A DNA stretch of 64,000 nucleotides from Flavobacterium sp. ASW18X (GTDB lineage Bacteria; Bacteroidota; Bacteroidia; Flavobacteriales; Flavobacteriaceae), in NCBI RefSeq assembly GCF_005144745.1, contig NZ_SWKK01000015.1:57757-121756 (forward strand). Direction: 5' to 3'. The translations under genes were made by a program, and so were the position numbers. The notes under the pieces are model-generated. The model saw nothing but the letters and a program-made list of their open reading frames with translations. It searched no databases and was not told where the DNA came from. Position 1 is the stretch's first letter. The number at the start of each line of letters is the position of its first letter. This document shows, in pieces, positions 55,102 through 63,857 of this stretch.

Positions 55102-55974
55102 CTACTCCTTCAACTCCCAAGTACGTACCCAATCATAATAGGTGGTTCTATCTTTTGCAGTGCCCGTCATGCCACCATCGGCTGGTACCGGATTCCAATC
55201 GTATGTTTCTACCACCATACGCAAATGCATAGGTATATTAAAGTCGGCTGCTGGTTTTACTTTAGCGTGAAATTTACCATCTAAGAAATACAACACCTCG
55301 TCTTTACTTTTCCACCAAACACCATAAACATGGTAGTCTTCTGTTGCTTTCTCTTGCAAAGGTTGCTTTGCCCCAATTGTGCCAGATGCAATATCACAAC
55401 CCTCTGGTATGTCTCTACTGTGCGTATTAGAATTCATGTTATTTAGCATCAATTGCGCCCATTCTTGGTCTGTGGTAACCTCTCCCACACATTCCTGAAT
55501 ATCCAATTCTGTTGTGCGTTTTTCACAACCATCTGCCTCTCTCCTATCATTTATTAACCAAAAAGTAGAAGACATAAAGGTTTTATTTGCCTTCATACGG
55601 CATTCGTAATAGCCATAAGTCTTTCCTTGATAAGAACCTACATAACCCCCACCATGGGTATACGTTTTTCCCTGCTTTACTACTGGTTTATCTAGGGTGT
55701 TGGTAATAATTTCCAAATTACCATCCGCTACGGTTATGTTGTCTGCTACAAACAGCCCTGGTGCTCTACCAATCCAACCTTGTCCAGAAATTTGCCATTT
55801 CTTCTCGTCTACTTTTTTGCCATTGAACTCGTCTGACATACCCTTGACTAGTTTCCATTTGGCTCCACTCGGTTTTGGGTCTTCCCCTGCAGTAAAAAAT
55901 GGTCCTTTTTGCCCATAAGCAACTATGCCTAGCATTAGAAATGCTATCGTTATTCCGTTTTTGTAGTGTATCAT
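55102..55974 (-). CDS. Family 16 glycoside hydrolase, agarase/porphyranase type
   Basis: 290 residues, signal peptide ending AYGQ. The GH16 active site ELDIQE (Glu156 nucleophile, Asp158, Glu161 acid/base) is present, with WIGRAPGLFVADN and MSSTFWLIND typical of the agar- and porphyran-specific subfamilies. It should hydrolyse beta-1,4 bonds in agar or porphyran. Last gene of a same-strand set with two sulfatases. Confidence 0.88.
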   Translation of the reverse strand: MIHYKNGITIAFLMLGIVAYGQKGPFFTAGEDPKPSGAKWKLVKGMSDEFNGKKVDEKKWQISGQGWIGRAPGLFVADNITVADGNLEIITNTLDKPVVKQGKTYTHGGGYVGSYQGKTYGYYECRMKANKTFMSSTFWLINDRREADGCEKRTTELDIQECVGEVTTDQEWAQLMLNNMNSNTHSRDIPEGCDIASGTIGAKQPLQEKATEDYHVYGVWWKSKDEVLYFLDGKFHAKVKPAADFNIPMHLRMVVETYDWNPVPADGGMTGTAKDRTTYYDWVRTWELKE

Positions 55975-56070
55975 TTTTTGGTCTGTTTTTATGCTGACTT
56001 AAAACTATCTAATCCACACAAAAACTATTAGCACATATAGGTTTGATACAAGAACAAATGGATAAATAAA

Positions 56071-57963
56071 TTAATTAGCATCTCCCATCAAAAATTGTAT
56101 TCTACCGTTAATCCAATATTCGCCATTTTTATCCCCCTCTGCAGATGACAATAGCAATTCTTTATTTAGTTTAAAGGTTAACTGATTATCTAGAGTTTTA
56201 AATAAACTTGCGGTGTTTAAAATCATTAAATTGTCTAACAGGCCGTGCTTTTCCCTTAGTAATTTTTCAAGGGCTGTCACTGGATTTTCTTGCGCCGTAA
56301 GTCCTAAATATTCAATAGCTCTTAAACGCACTAGCACTTCATCGTCGTTTTCTTTTAAATTGCGAATAATTGGTGTAAACGCTATTGCTTCTTCTTCAAA
56401 AGCGCTACAAACTATAAGTGCCCAATACCTTTTCCATGGATTATCTGATTTCAACGCTTTTGCTATTTCTGCTTTTGCTTCTGTAAAAGGTAACAGTTCT
56501 AAATTGGCGATTGCAATGAGTTCCCCTATTTCTTTCTTATGCTTTTGACCAAAATCAACTGGATTATTGATAGCATGCTGCCGCAAATAGGACTCTGGAT
56601 AAAAGCTCAAATCTGGCCATGCTTTTACCTTATCGTTTAAGGCTTTTCTCAGTTCTTGTAGTTTTTCCGCAAATTGAGGACTATTAGCCAAATTTTTAAT
56701 TTCATGGGGGTCTGTAGAAACATTGAACAACTGCTCTACTGGTCTTGCCTTAAAAAATGCTGCTTGCGTTGCTGTTAGCGCTCCTTTTCTGTACAAGGCT
56801 AACCATTCTTGATATGCTTTTTGTTTATACCGGTACGCATTATAGAGCGCATCTACATTGAACGGTTGGTAGTTTCTTATATACTTGTAATTTCCTATTC
56901 GGATGCTCCGCACCAAATCGTACTTTTCATCAAAACGGTCTGCATGCCCAATGGTTAGTTGTTGTCTATTTAGTTCTTGCAAACTAACATCTTTACCCAT
57001 AAAGGCTTTACCGTCCATTTGCTTAGGTATGGCTACGCCAGCAAGATTCAATAGTGTAGGCGCAAAATCTACAAAACTTACAAAACCATCTACCCTACTC
57101 CCCGCTTTAGCAGGAAAAAGATGCTGCCATTTTTCTGGTATATAAACCACTAAGGGAACCTGCAAACCACTCTCATAAATATATCCTTTAGAACGCGGTA
57201 ATACCCCACCATGGTCTCCATAATAAAAGATGATGGTATTATCTAAAACTTGATCCTCTTTTAGCTGAGCTACAAGCTCACCTATACGCGTATCATCATG
57301 TCTGTGCTTCTCATAATAATAGGCATAGCTTTTTCTAAAAGTTGGTGTGTTTGGGTGGTATGGAAACACGGTTATCTCTTTTGGGTTACGATGCAAATCT
57401 GTGATAGCATAATCATCCAATCGTTTATGCATACTACCTTCATGGGTATCGTGCAAACTCCAGACCTGCATAAAAGGCTGCCCCTCTTTTCTATTTCTGT
57501 AAGATGCCTGTTTGGAGCTATCATCCCAAATACCATCTAATTCAAAATTATAATCTTCCTTAGCGCAATTGGCCATGTAATACCCTGCCTCTTTTAAATA
57601 TTCTGGATATGATTTTAAGCCCTCTGGTAAGGGAACTTCAAAGGCATTTCTATGAAATTGGCTACCCGTCCTTGGCGCATAGGTTCCGCTTATGAGCGTG
57701 CTTCTAGCTACAGAACATACCGCTCCATTAGAAAATGCATTATTGAATACAATACCTTCTGCCGCCAACGCTTCTACATTGGGCATGGAAACGCCATTTT
57801 CAGGGTCGTACAATTTTAACCATATGGCCGAATTGTCTTCTGTAGTAATCCAAACAATATTGGGTTTTTCTTGCTGTGCAAAACCGTACATTACCCAAAA
57901 AATTACCAAAAAGAGTAGTAGACTGGTTTTTATATTATTTTGTTCTTTCAATTGGTATGGCAT
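56071..57963 (-). CDS. S1 family sulfatase with variant formylglycine motif
   Basis: 630 residues with a signal peptide. S1 sulfatase landmarks PNIVWITTEDN (metal site), GVSMPNVEALAAEG, GDHGGVLPRSKGYIYESG and FVDFAPTLLNLAG. The formylglycine motif reads CSVARS (Cys83): the expected third residue Pro or Ala is Val. The C-terminal ~130 residues resemble HEAT-like helices. It should remove sulfate from galactan oligosaccharides, if maturation works. Confidence 0.88.
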   Translation of the reverse strand: MPYQLKEQNNIKTSLLLFLVIFWVMYGFAQQEKPNIVWITTEDNSAIWLKLYDPENGVSMPNVEALAAEGIVFNNAFSNGAVCSVARSTLISGTYAPRTGSQFHRNAFEVPLPEGLKSYPEYLKEAGYYMANCAKEDYNFELDGIWDDSSKQASYRNRKEGQPFMQVWSLHDTHEGSMHKRLDDYAITDLHRNPKEITVFPYHPNTPTFRKSYAYYYEKHRHDDTRIGELVAQLKEDQVLDNTIIFYYGDHGGVLPRSKGYIYESGLQVPLVVYIPEKWQHLFPAKAGSRVDGFVSFVDFAPTLLNLAGVAIPKQMDGKAFMGKDVSLQELNRQQLTIGHADRFDEKYDLVRSIRIGNYKYIRNYQPFNVDALYNAYRYKQKAYQEWLALYRKGALTATQAAFFKARPVEQLFNVSTDPHEIKNLANSPQFAEKLQELRKALNDKVKAWPDLSFYPESYLRQHAINNPVDFGQKHKKEIGELIAIANLELLPFTEAKAEIAKALKSDNPWKRYWALIVCSAFEEEAIAFTPIIRNLKENDDEVLVRLRAIEYLGLTAQENPVTALEKLLREKHGLLDNLMILNTASLFKTLDNQLTFKLNKELLLSSAEGDKNGEYWINGRIQFLMGDAN

Positions 57964-58089
57964 TTATATCACTATTTAACGTATTCTTTTTTTAATATGA
58001 GCTGTTTTTTAAATGGAAAACATTAGTATTGTAAAGGCTGGGGCCCTGCTGTACCACAAGTGGTCCGCTTGTTTTCTCCTTGATACGCA

Positions 58090-59949
58090 TCAATCTAAAT
58101 TCAACTTAAAATCGTGCATCCCTGGAGCAAAATTACTGTAGTAAACTTTGGTCCCTTCTCCCCAAGTTCCCCAGTCCACCTCTACTCTATTGTCTCCTAA
58201 TACGATATTAGCCAGTTTTACGCGCATTTTTTGAGCTATCTTTTTATAAGCTTTATCAAAGGCTACATTATTTAGCTCTTTAAGGTCCTTTGTGGTGTGA
58301 TACAAACTAGGGTCTATAGCCTGATAAGGAGCCGTCAAAGCCCATCGAATTTGTTCTCCTTTTCTTGCTTTTTGTGGGCGGATTCGCATGGAAAAAACAT
58401 ATTCCTTAGTACGGATATACGCTCTAGGGCCTGTAGCTGCATGGCTCTCTCCTATAATATAATCGCGTTCTGGCGCTGTGCCATTGGCTATCAATGCTAA
58501 GTCCATTCCGTCTAAATAGGTATAAGCATCTTTAGTAATATCTGCTCCGGCTTCTGCTAAAATGGTGGGTGCAATATCTACAAACTCAGCAAAAGCATCT
58601 ACTACTTTCCCAGCAGGGTACTTTTCTTTATTAGAACTAACAATTACAATTGGGTTATGGCTATCTAGCTCCCAAGGTGTGCATTTAGATACTGCTCCGT
58701 GGTCATTTAATTTCCATCCGTGGTCTCCGTGTACATACACGATTGTCCAAGGTTGTTTTTTAGCTTCGCTATAAGCAATAAAACCATCTACAGCCTCCCC
58801 TATTAAACTATCGCCATAAGCACAAAAAGCATAGTAATCCTGAATCATTTTTTGCTTTTCTTCTGCTGTAAAATGGTCTGTCCCTTTACTTTTTATAAAT
58901 CTTTTAATTTGCTCTGGTAGTTTTGCAAGTTCCTCTTTTGTAAACTGAGGTACTTTGTAGGTTTCTTGCTGAAAGCGTTCTCTAAATGTTGCAGGGGGTA
59001 ATACGGGGGTATGGGGAAAATCATACCCTAAATGCACAAACAGAGGTTTGTCTGGAGCTATCCCAGCTACCTTTTGTGAACCCACAGTGAATGTAGGCGC
59101 TGTATTATTAAGGTAGTCTAAAAGTACTCGGTTATAATATCCGTCTCTAGTTTTTCCGGCGGGTTGTGGACTTACTCCAGAGAGGATAATACCTTTGGTA
59201 GGATGTTCTTTCTCTCCTTTTTTGTAATGCCGCAGTATATCAAACTTTTTATTTGCCAAAGCCGTCTTACCCTCATGAGAAGGTCGCTCTTTTTCTAACT
59301 CTAAAGAAGCATATGTAAAGGTCCCCTCTGGAGACACGAAATACGCTACACTCTTTAGCGGTTCTTCTAATGTTTGGCCATCTACTTCTTTTATCCAATC
59401 TTTACCCCAGTCTGTGAGGCCATCTTTATGCATTTGTTTAAAGCTAATAGCATTCTGATAAATAGGATGCGTTGTAGGTTTCCCCTCTTTTAAGGTTTTA
59501 ATACGAACGCCCAATTTACCAACATGAAAGGTTTGGTAGCCCTCTTTAACCATCTGCTCTGGTAACGTTGGCTTAAAATGTGGCAAATTGTTGTTGTAAT
59601 ATTCAAATTGATAAATTCCAGACCTAAATGGGTAACGTCCTAAATGCATTGCAGAACGCGATGGCGCACATACTGGCGAATGCACATAAGTATTTTTATA
59701 CGTAGTGCCAATAGCTATAAGCCGGTCTATATTAGGAGATTCTACATAGCCAAGCTCACTCATTTCTCTGCCATGTATCATTTTATTAAATCCCCTTACA
59801 GCATCATACCTATGGTCATCTGTAACTATCCAAAGAATATTAGGTTGCTTTTTACTAGCATTAGTTTGCGCTACACTAGGTGTTATTTGCAAACAAATAA
59901 CGAGGATGGATAATAATCGGTTTACTAGGGTTAATTGGTATGTTTTCAT
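58090..59949 (-). CDS. S1 family sulfatase
   Basis: 619 residues, signal peptide ending SVAQ. QPNILWIVTDDHRYD (metal ligands), formylglycine motif VCAPSRSAMHLGR (Cys94, canonical), GYQTFHVGKLG, VHGDHGWKLNDHGAVSK and FVDIAPTILAEAG. Exported sulfatase for a sulfated polysaccharide, likely porphyran or agar in this context. A strong hairpin lies 16 bp before its start. Confidence 0.92.
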   Translation of the reverse strand: MKTYQLTLVNRLLSILVICLQITPSVAQTNASKKQPNILWIVTDDHRYDAVRGFNKMIHGREMSELGYVESPNIDRLIAIGTTYKNTYVHSPVCAPSRSAMHLGRYPFRSGIYQFEYYNNNLPHFKPTLPEQMVKEGYQTFHVGKLGVRIKTLKEGKPTTHPIYQNAISFKQMHKDGLTDWGKDWIKEVDGQTLEEPLKSVAYFVSPEGTFTYASLELEKERPSHEGKTALANKKFDILRHYKKGEKEHPTKGIILSGVSPQPAGKTRDGYYNRVLLDYLNNTAPTFTVGSQKVAGIAPDKPLFVHLGYDFPHTPVLPPATFRERFQQETYKVPQFTKEELAKLPEQIKRFIKSKGTDHFTAEEKQKMIQDYYAFCAYGDSLIGEAVDGFIAYSEAKKQPWTIVYVHGDHGWKLNDHGAVSKCTPWELDSHNPIVIVSSNKEKYPAGKVVDAFAEFVDIAPTILAEAGADITKDAYTYLDGMDLALIANGTAPERDYIIGESHAATGPRAYIRTKEYVFSMRIRPQKARKGEQIRWALTAPYQAIDPSLYHTTKDLKELNNVAFDKAYKKIAQKMRVKLANIVLGDNRVEVDWGTWGEGTKVYYSNFAPGMHDFKLNLD

Positions 59950-59964
59950 CTACTTACACTAAAC

Positions 59965-59993
59965 AAAACGATGTGACAGTATCACATCGTTTT
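59965..59993. terminator. Perfect 12-bp hairpin in front of the sulfatase gene
   Basis: AAAACGATGTGA / TCACATCGTTTT with loop CAGTA and Ts on both strands, 16 bp before the sulfatase start. It may terminate the upstream serine hydrolase transcript or attenuate the sulfatase message. Confidence 0.7.
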
Positions 59994-60140
59994 TAAAGTG
60001 ATGAAGTTTTAAATTATCCATTACTTCTCTAACCACATATTCGTTTTTTAGTACTACATATTACCAGAAATTAAAACCTCTTCTTTCTCTTTTAAGAAAA
60101 TTGTTCATAACCACCTTACCTACAAGAATAACTTTTGTCT

Positions 60141-61604
60141 TTATTTCTTTGTCACTTCTATAGCTATGCTAACCAAATCTCTGGACAACGTCACCGATTT
60201 TAGCTGGTTCTCCTCCATATTGAATTGCAAATAATTAGGATAGTCTTTTATTTTATACCTACCATCTCCCAAATACATTAATTCACTTTTATCCTCTCCT
60301 TTAAAATGACTAAAAAAAGCAGATGCAACATATAGTTTACCATCTTCTTCACTAATGGCAGTGGGTAGTTTTAGTTGATACAAAAAATCATTATACTCCC
60401 CAATCAGTGCCTTTCTAGTACTCGCAGGTATTTCTTCAATTTGATCTCTGTTTAATTCTTTTTTCCATTGCAATAGTTTTAGCAGCTTCTTACGTGTATT
60501 ATCAATAACCGGAAAACGATTGGGCTTTTCACCATTAGCCAAAAACACAAAACCATTACCATCTGTCATGGTTGCAAAAACATCGCCACCAACGCCCGTA
60601 TTAGAGCCATTACAGGATAGCCAATCATAATTATTAAATCCAAAAGATTTTTGAAAACCATAACTCCATCCGCCTACCGCATTTTTTAATGCCGAAACAG
60701 CAGTTACCTCTTGTGCTACGGATGTAGAAATCACCGTAGTATCTTCCCCGCTCAGGGCTTTCTGTAATGCTATGGTTAGCTTGGCCAAATCTGTTGGTGT
60801 AGACCATAGCCCAGAAGCACTTACTTGTGGTGTAATAGGCAATCCTGTTTTAATTACCTTACCATCTTTATCATGTACCAATGCTACATTTTGTAAAAAT
60901 CCTTTTTCATTGGGCTGTATCATACTGGTATTTTCTAATCCTAAGGGCGTAAATAAATGCTCCTGAGCCAAATTGGCTAGATTGGTCTTAAAAGTATCCT
61001 CTAAAGCCATTTGCACTACAACATACCCACCACCGCTATATTGCCAACTAGTCCCAGGTTCAAACAAAAAGTTTATTTCTTCCTTATACCGTGGAAGTTG
61101 CCCCAATAGACTTTGCTTAATTGTTGGTACAGTATCTCCTGCATAAAAATCTGCGAAACCATGTTGGGTAGTCCCTGCGGTATGATTTAAGAAGTGTTTC
61201 CAGCTAGGTTGTGTTTTAGTAGTCCATTCACTTTTTGGCAATTGCCAACGCTTTAGACTTTTTGTAATAGGCGCATCTAAATCTAACAAGCCTTTTTCTT
61301 CTAGAATAAAACAAAGTAAGGCGGTCACAGGTTTAGAAATTGATGCTGTAGAGAAAGCGGTGTTACCATCTAAATTTTCTTCACCTTCCGTACTTTTAAC
61401 TCCGTATTGTTTACTGTATACTATTTTATAATCTTCAAAAACAACAAAACTAAAACCTGGCAGGTTGTGTTCTTTTAGTTGATGCTCTATTTGTAGGCTA
61501 TCTGCTAAAAAGTCAAATTTTTTTTGGGATGCAACTGTTTGTGCTTTAGATGGCATGGCTAAGTAAAGCATGCAAACCAGTAAAATGTACGTGTAGTTTC
61601 TCAT
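60141..61604 (-). CDS. Serine hydrolase, class C beta-lactamase fold, exported
   Basis: 487 residues, signal peptide ending SKAQ. The SxxK motif is in FSTASISKPV (Ser88, Lys91), the YSG-type tyrosine motif in WQYSGGGY (around 190), and a Lys/His-Gly third motif region further on. A C-terminal ~100-residue beta domain (PTAISEEDGKLY...) is common in these esterase/DD-peptidase relatives. Likely an esterase of oligosaccharide substituents or a peptidoglycan enzyme. Confidence 0.85.
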   Translation of the reverse strand: MRNYTYILLVCMLYLAMPSKAQTVASQKKFDFLADSLQIEHQLKEHNLPGFSFVVFEDYKIVYSKQYGVKSTEGEENLDGNTAFSTASISKPVTALLCFILEEKGLLDLDAPITKSLKRWQLPKSEWTTKTQPSWKHFLNHTAGTTQHGFADFYAGDTVPTIKQSLLGQLPRYKEEINFLFEPGTSWQYSGGGYVVVQMALEDTFKTNLANLAQEHLFTPLGLENTSMIQPNEKGFLQNVALVHDKDGKVIKTGLPITPQVSASGLWSTPTDLAKLTIALQKALSGEDTTVISTSVAQEVTAVSALKNAVGGWSYGFQKSFGFNNYDWLSCNGSNTGVGGDVFATMTDGNGFVFLANGEKPNRFPVIDNTRKKLLKLLQWKKELNRDQIEEIPASTRKALIGEYNDFLYQLKLPTAISEEDGKLYVASAFFSHFKGEDKSELMYLGDGRYKIKDYPNYLQFNMEENQLKSVTLSRDLVSIAIEVTKK

Positions 61605-61736
61605 ATGTCCGTTTTAAATTAAGACGATGAACCTAAATTTATGTTACAAAAAAAATCTTATGCCTAGGATTTACATATTACTAATGCTTAGGATATTTTG
61701 ATGGTAACGATTATTGAGCTGTATCCTTTCTTAGTA

Positions 61737-62084
61737 TTACGGTTTGATTACGGCAAACTTTTGTATTTGTAATAATAATGCTTGTATATCTATTTCGGTT
61801 CGGGGTATTAACAAATTAAAGTGCTCATAATTATGTCCTTTACCACCAGCTCTACTTATGGTAAACTCTAAACACTGCTTCCCTAAAAACGATTGCAATT
61901 GGCAGCGCTCTAAATTGCCGTCTTGGTTATTAAAGGAAACCACATACTTATTATTAATTAATAACCCAGAGGTAGTTATTCTTGCACTTGGCCCAGAATC
62001 AACTAACAAATTGGTTTTAAATTGGGTAATTGCTCTCCATTTAAAATAAGCGATTAGCGAACCACCCAAACAGAAAACCGGCAC
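61737..62084 (-). CDS. Small membrane-associated hypothetical protein
   Basis: 115 residues, GTG start at 62084 two bases after the stop of the previous gene. One N-terminal hydrophobic segment, then a soluble domain with beta strands (LLVDSGPSARITTSG). No motif recognised. Probably coupled to the next-listed gene; the two could also be one frameshifted gene but reading frames differ and the junction looks natural. Confidence 0.55.
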   Translation of the reverse strand: MPVFCLGGSLIAYFKWRAITQFKTNLLVDSGPSARITTSGLLINNKYVVSFNNQDGNLERCQLQSFLGKQCLEFTISRAGGKGHNYEHFNLLIPRTEIDIQALLLQIQKFAVIKP

Positions 62085-62086
62085 TA

Positions 62087-62425
62087 TTATGCTAAAAACT
62101 GTTCTGTTACCCTTATAAAGAAAAATAAAAAAAGAACTGTAAATACGGTTATAAACGTTGCTTTAAAGTTTCTTTTCTTTTTTTGCGTATACTTTGTACC
62201 GTATGTTTGCCATTCTAGCGGTTGATAATTGAATATTGTCAGTAGTCTTGAATCGTCCTGAGACCAAACCTTTACTAGTTTTTCTTTAAAAGCTTTATCT
62301 ATGGTTATCATGTAATTGATACAATAATATAGTAATGCTAGTCCTATTGCAGCTATTGGTGCCCTTACAATAAATTTAGTGCTATGTTTGGCGATAAAAA
62401 AATTTATCACCGAACTCAATACCAT
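62087..62425 (-). CDS. Small membrane protein, hypothetical
   Basis: 112 residues with hydrophobic segments near 5-35 and 90-108 and a basic middle (KYTQKKKRNFK). Begins with ATG at 62425. No family recognised. Runs into the following small gene. Confidence 0.55.
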   Translation of the reverse strand: MVLSSVINFFIAKHSTKFIVRAPIAAIGLALLYYCINYMITIDKAFKEKLVKVWSQDDSRLLTIFNYQPLEWQTYGTKYTQKKKRNFKATFITVFTVLFLFFFIRVTEQFLA

Positions 62426-62631
62426 AAAAATGCCTAAGATGAGTAGGAGTATTATTAAGAGTGATTTCTTTTTTGGAATGGATTTTTCATATAAAAGTTA
62501 AGTTGATTTTGGCCTTCGCTTGAAAACAACTTTTAATTAATGTCTAGATAAAGATACTATATAACGGGCTTGGATAATCGGCTAAGGATAAGAACACCTA
62601 ATCGTAATAGCTAAAATCCAAAAAATGCAGG

Positions 62632-62709
62632 AATTTGGCCAAAATATATATGTCTCAAATTTAATGCAGAAATTTGTTGGTTTTTACCTCAGTTCTTTGT
62701 TAGGTGCAG
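62632..62709. repeat. 78-bp intergenic element, copy B (attC-like) with GTTRRRY core
   Basis: Same element as 49708-49785. It ends with GTTAGGT (62699-62705), which fits the integron core consensus GTTRRRY. It lies directly after the 321-residue gene. Just outside, AACGGGCTTGG (62567-62577) resembles known cassette boundary sequences. Confidence 0.7.
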
Positions 62710-62713
62710 TACT

Positions 62714-63679
62714 TTATAGATTAAACTTTTTTGCTATTCTTTTATTAAGTTCATTCAAATTAATTCCAACTCCCCCAATATTTGGTTTAAATTCAAAAAT
62801 ATCCTCTTTTTGATTTGTGAGGTTATCTTGTAAATTATCAATTTTTTCTAAAATTTCATCCAGCTTTGCACCTTTTGATTTTCTTTTTATGAATTCCAAA
62901 ATTTGAATTGGTGAAGGTGGAATTTTCAAATATGACAAAAAGCTAATTGCATTTTCCTGCATTTCTTTTCCCCAATTTTTTTTAAACCGTTTAGATAAAC
63001 ATACATCCCAAAACTTAAGTCTTATATTTTCTGAGAAGTCAGATATTTTATCAACGTCTGGTGGTGTCAATAAGTACTCAAGATAGTAGTCACGATGGAA
63101 AGGTTTTTTAATGGAAGTCAACATTTTTATTAATTGTTCATTGACTTTTATTTTACTCCTGTCATTTGGGTCTTCTCTTGTCCAACCTAAATGTTGCTGT
63201 ACTTCATCAGCGGTTTTTATTTTTTTAAATTTAGTTTTATCCACCTCTTCCTGTACAAATGAAAACCCTTGATGGTCAATATAAGAATATGGGCAAACTG
63301 TCATAATCGTTTTATCTTCTAAAAGATATAGTCGAATACCTTTTGAGCGATAAAAGTAATTCATCCTTCCAAATGCAGAAGCGTGAATTCCATCATAAAT
63401 TAAAACACCATTTTTATCGAAATATTCAATTTCTTTATCGTTTTCTTGTCCTTTATTCGTTAACCAATCTTTTCCCAAGCCAGTCATTGGCCGACCTTTA
63501 TTAAGTTTTTCAAAATCTTCAGAACTTTTAATGACTTTTTCTGGAATCTTTTCAAAAATGGATTTATCGTCCATAAAAATGGACATTGCAGAATGTAAAC
63601 ATTTTGGAATAAATTCGACTTTTGTGTCGATAAATTCGAGGATTGCACCAACTAGTATAATTTCAATTTTATCTTCCAA
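62714..63679 (-). CDS. Hypothetical protein, cassette-borne
   Basis: 321 residues, start TTG at 63679 (AAAAATTGGAAGAT), no signal or membrane segment. Mixed alpha/beta with a C-terminal segment rich in Lys, Leu and Asn (DEILEKIDNLQDNLTNQKED). No family recognised. Bounded by an ACCTAAC core-type site upstream (63697-63703) and GTTAGGT downstream (62699-62705), as a complete integron cassette would be. Confidence 0.65.
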   Translation of the reverse strand: MEDKIEIILVGAILEFIDTKVEFIPKCLHSAMSIFMDDKSIFEKIPEKVIKSSEDFEKLNKGRPMTGLGKDWLTNKGQENDKEIEYFDKNGVLIYDGIHASAFGRMNYFYRSKGIRLYLLEDKTIMTVCPYSYIDHQGFSFVQEEVDKTKFKKIKTADEVQQHLGWTREDPNDRSKIKVNEQLIKMLTSIKKPFHRDYYLEYLLTPPDVDKISDFSENIRLKFWDVCLSKRFKKNWGKEMQENAISFLSYLKIPPSPIQILEFIKRKSKGAKLDEILEKIDNLQDNLTNQKEDIFEFKPNIGGVGINLNELNKRIAKKFNL

Positions 63680-63696
63680 TTTTTATTTCGTATTGC

Positions 63697-63703
63697 ACCT
63701 AAC
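63697..63703. repeat. RYYYAAC core-type site at the 5' side of the last cassette gene
   Basis: ACCTAAC fits RYYYAAC; on the coding strand it reads GTTAGGT, identical to the site after the gene. Both cassette edges are therefore marked. Confidence 0.6.
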
Positions 63704-63707
63704 GGCA

Positions 63708-63725
63708 GTCTGTCCCAAAACCGCC
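63708..63725 (-). mobile_element. End of an insertion sequence (terminal inverted repeat)
   Basis: GTCTGTCCCAAAACCGCC begins 4 bp after the cassette core site. It is followed at 63858 by the end of a transposase gene on the minus strand, so the element extends beyond the window. Confidence 0.6.
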
Positions 63726-63857
63726 TTCAGATTTTAATTTAAAATTAGCTTATTAGTTTCAAACTACCGAAGCTTGTAAAAAGGAGGGCGAAATTTTGTT
63801 TTGCTCCAAACTACCTCTAATTGATTTAAAACCCTTTTTAATAGTGCCTATTGGCTT

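Noticed and set aside
61737..62425. Two small minus-strand genes as one frameshifted gene
   Set aside because: Stop and GTG start are two bases apart, both products look complete, and no conserved domain spans the junction.
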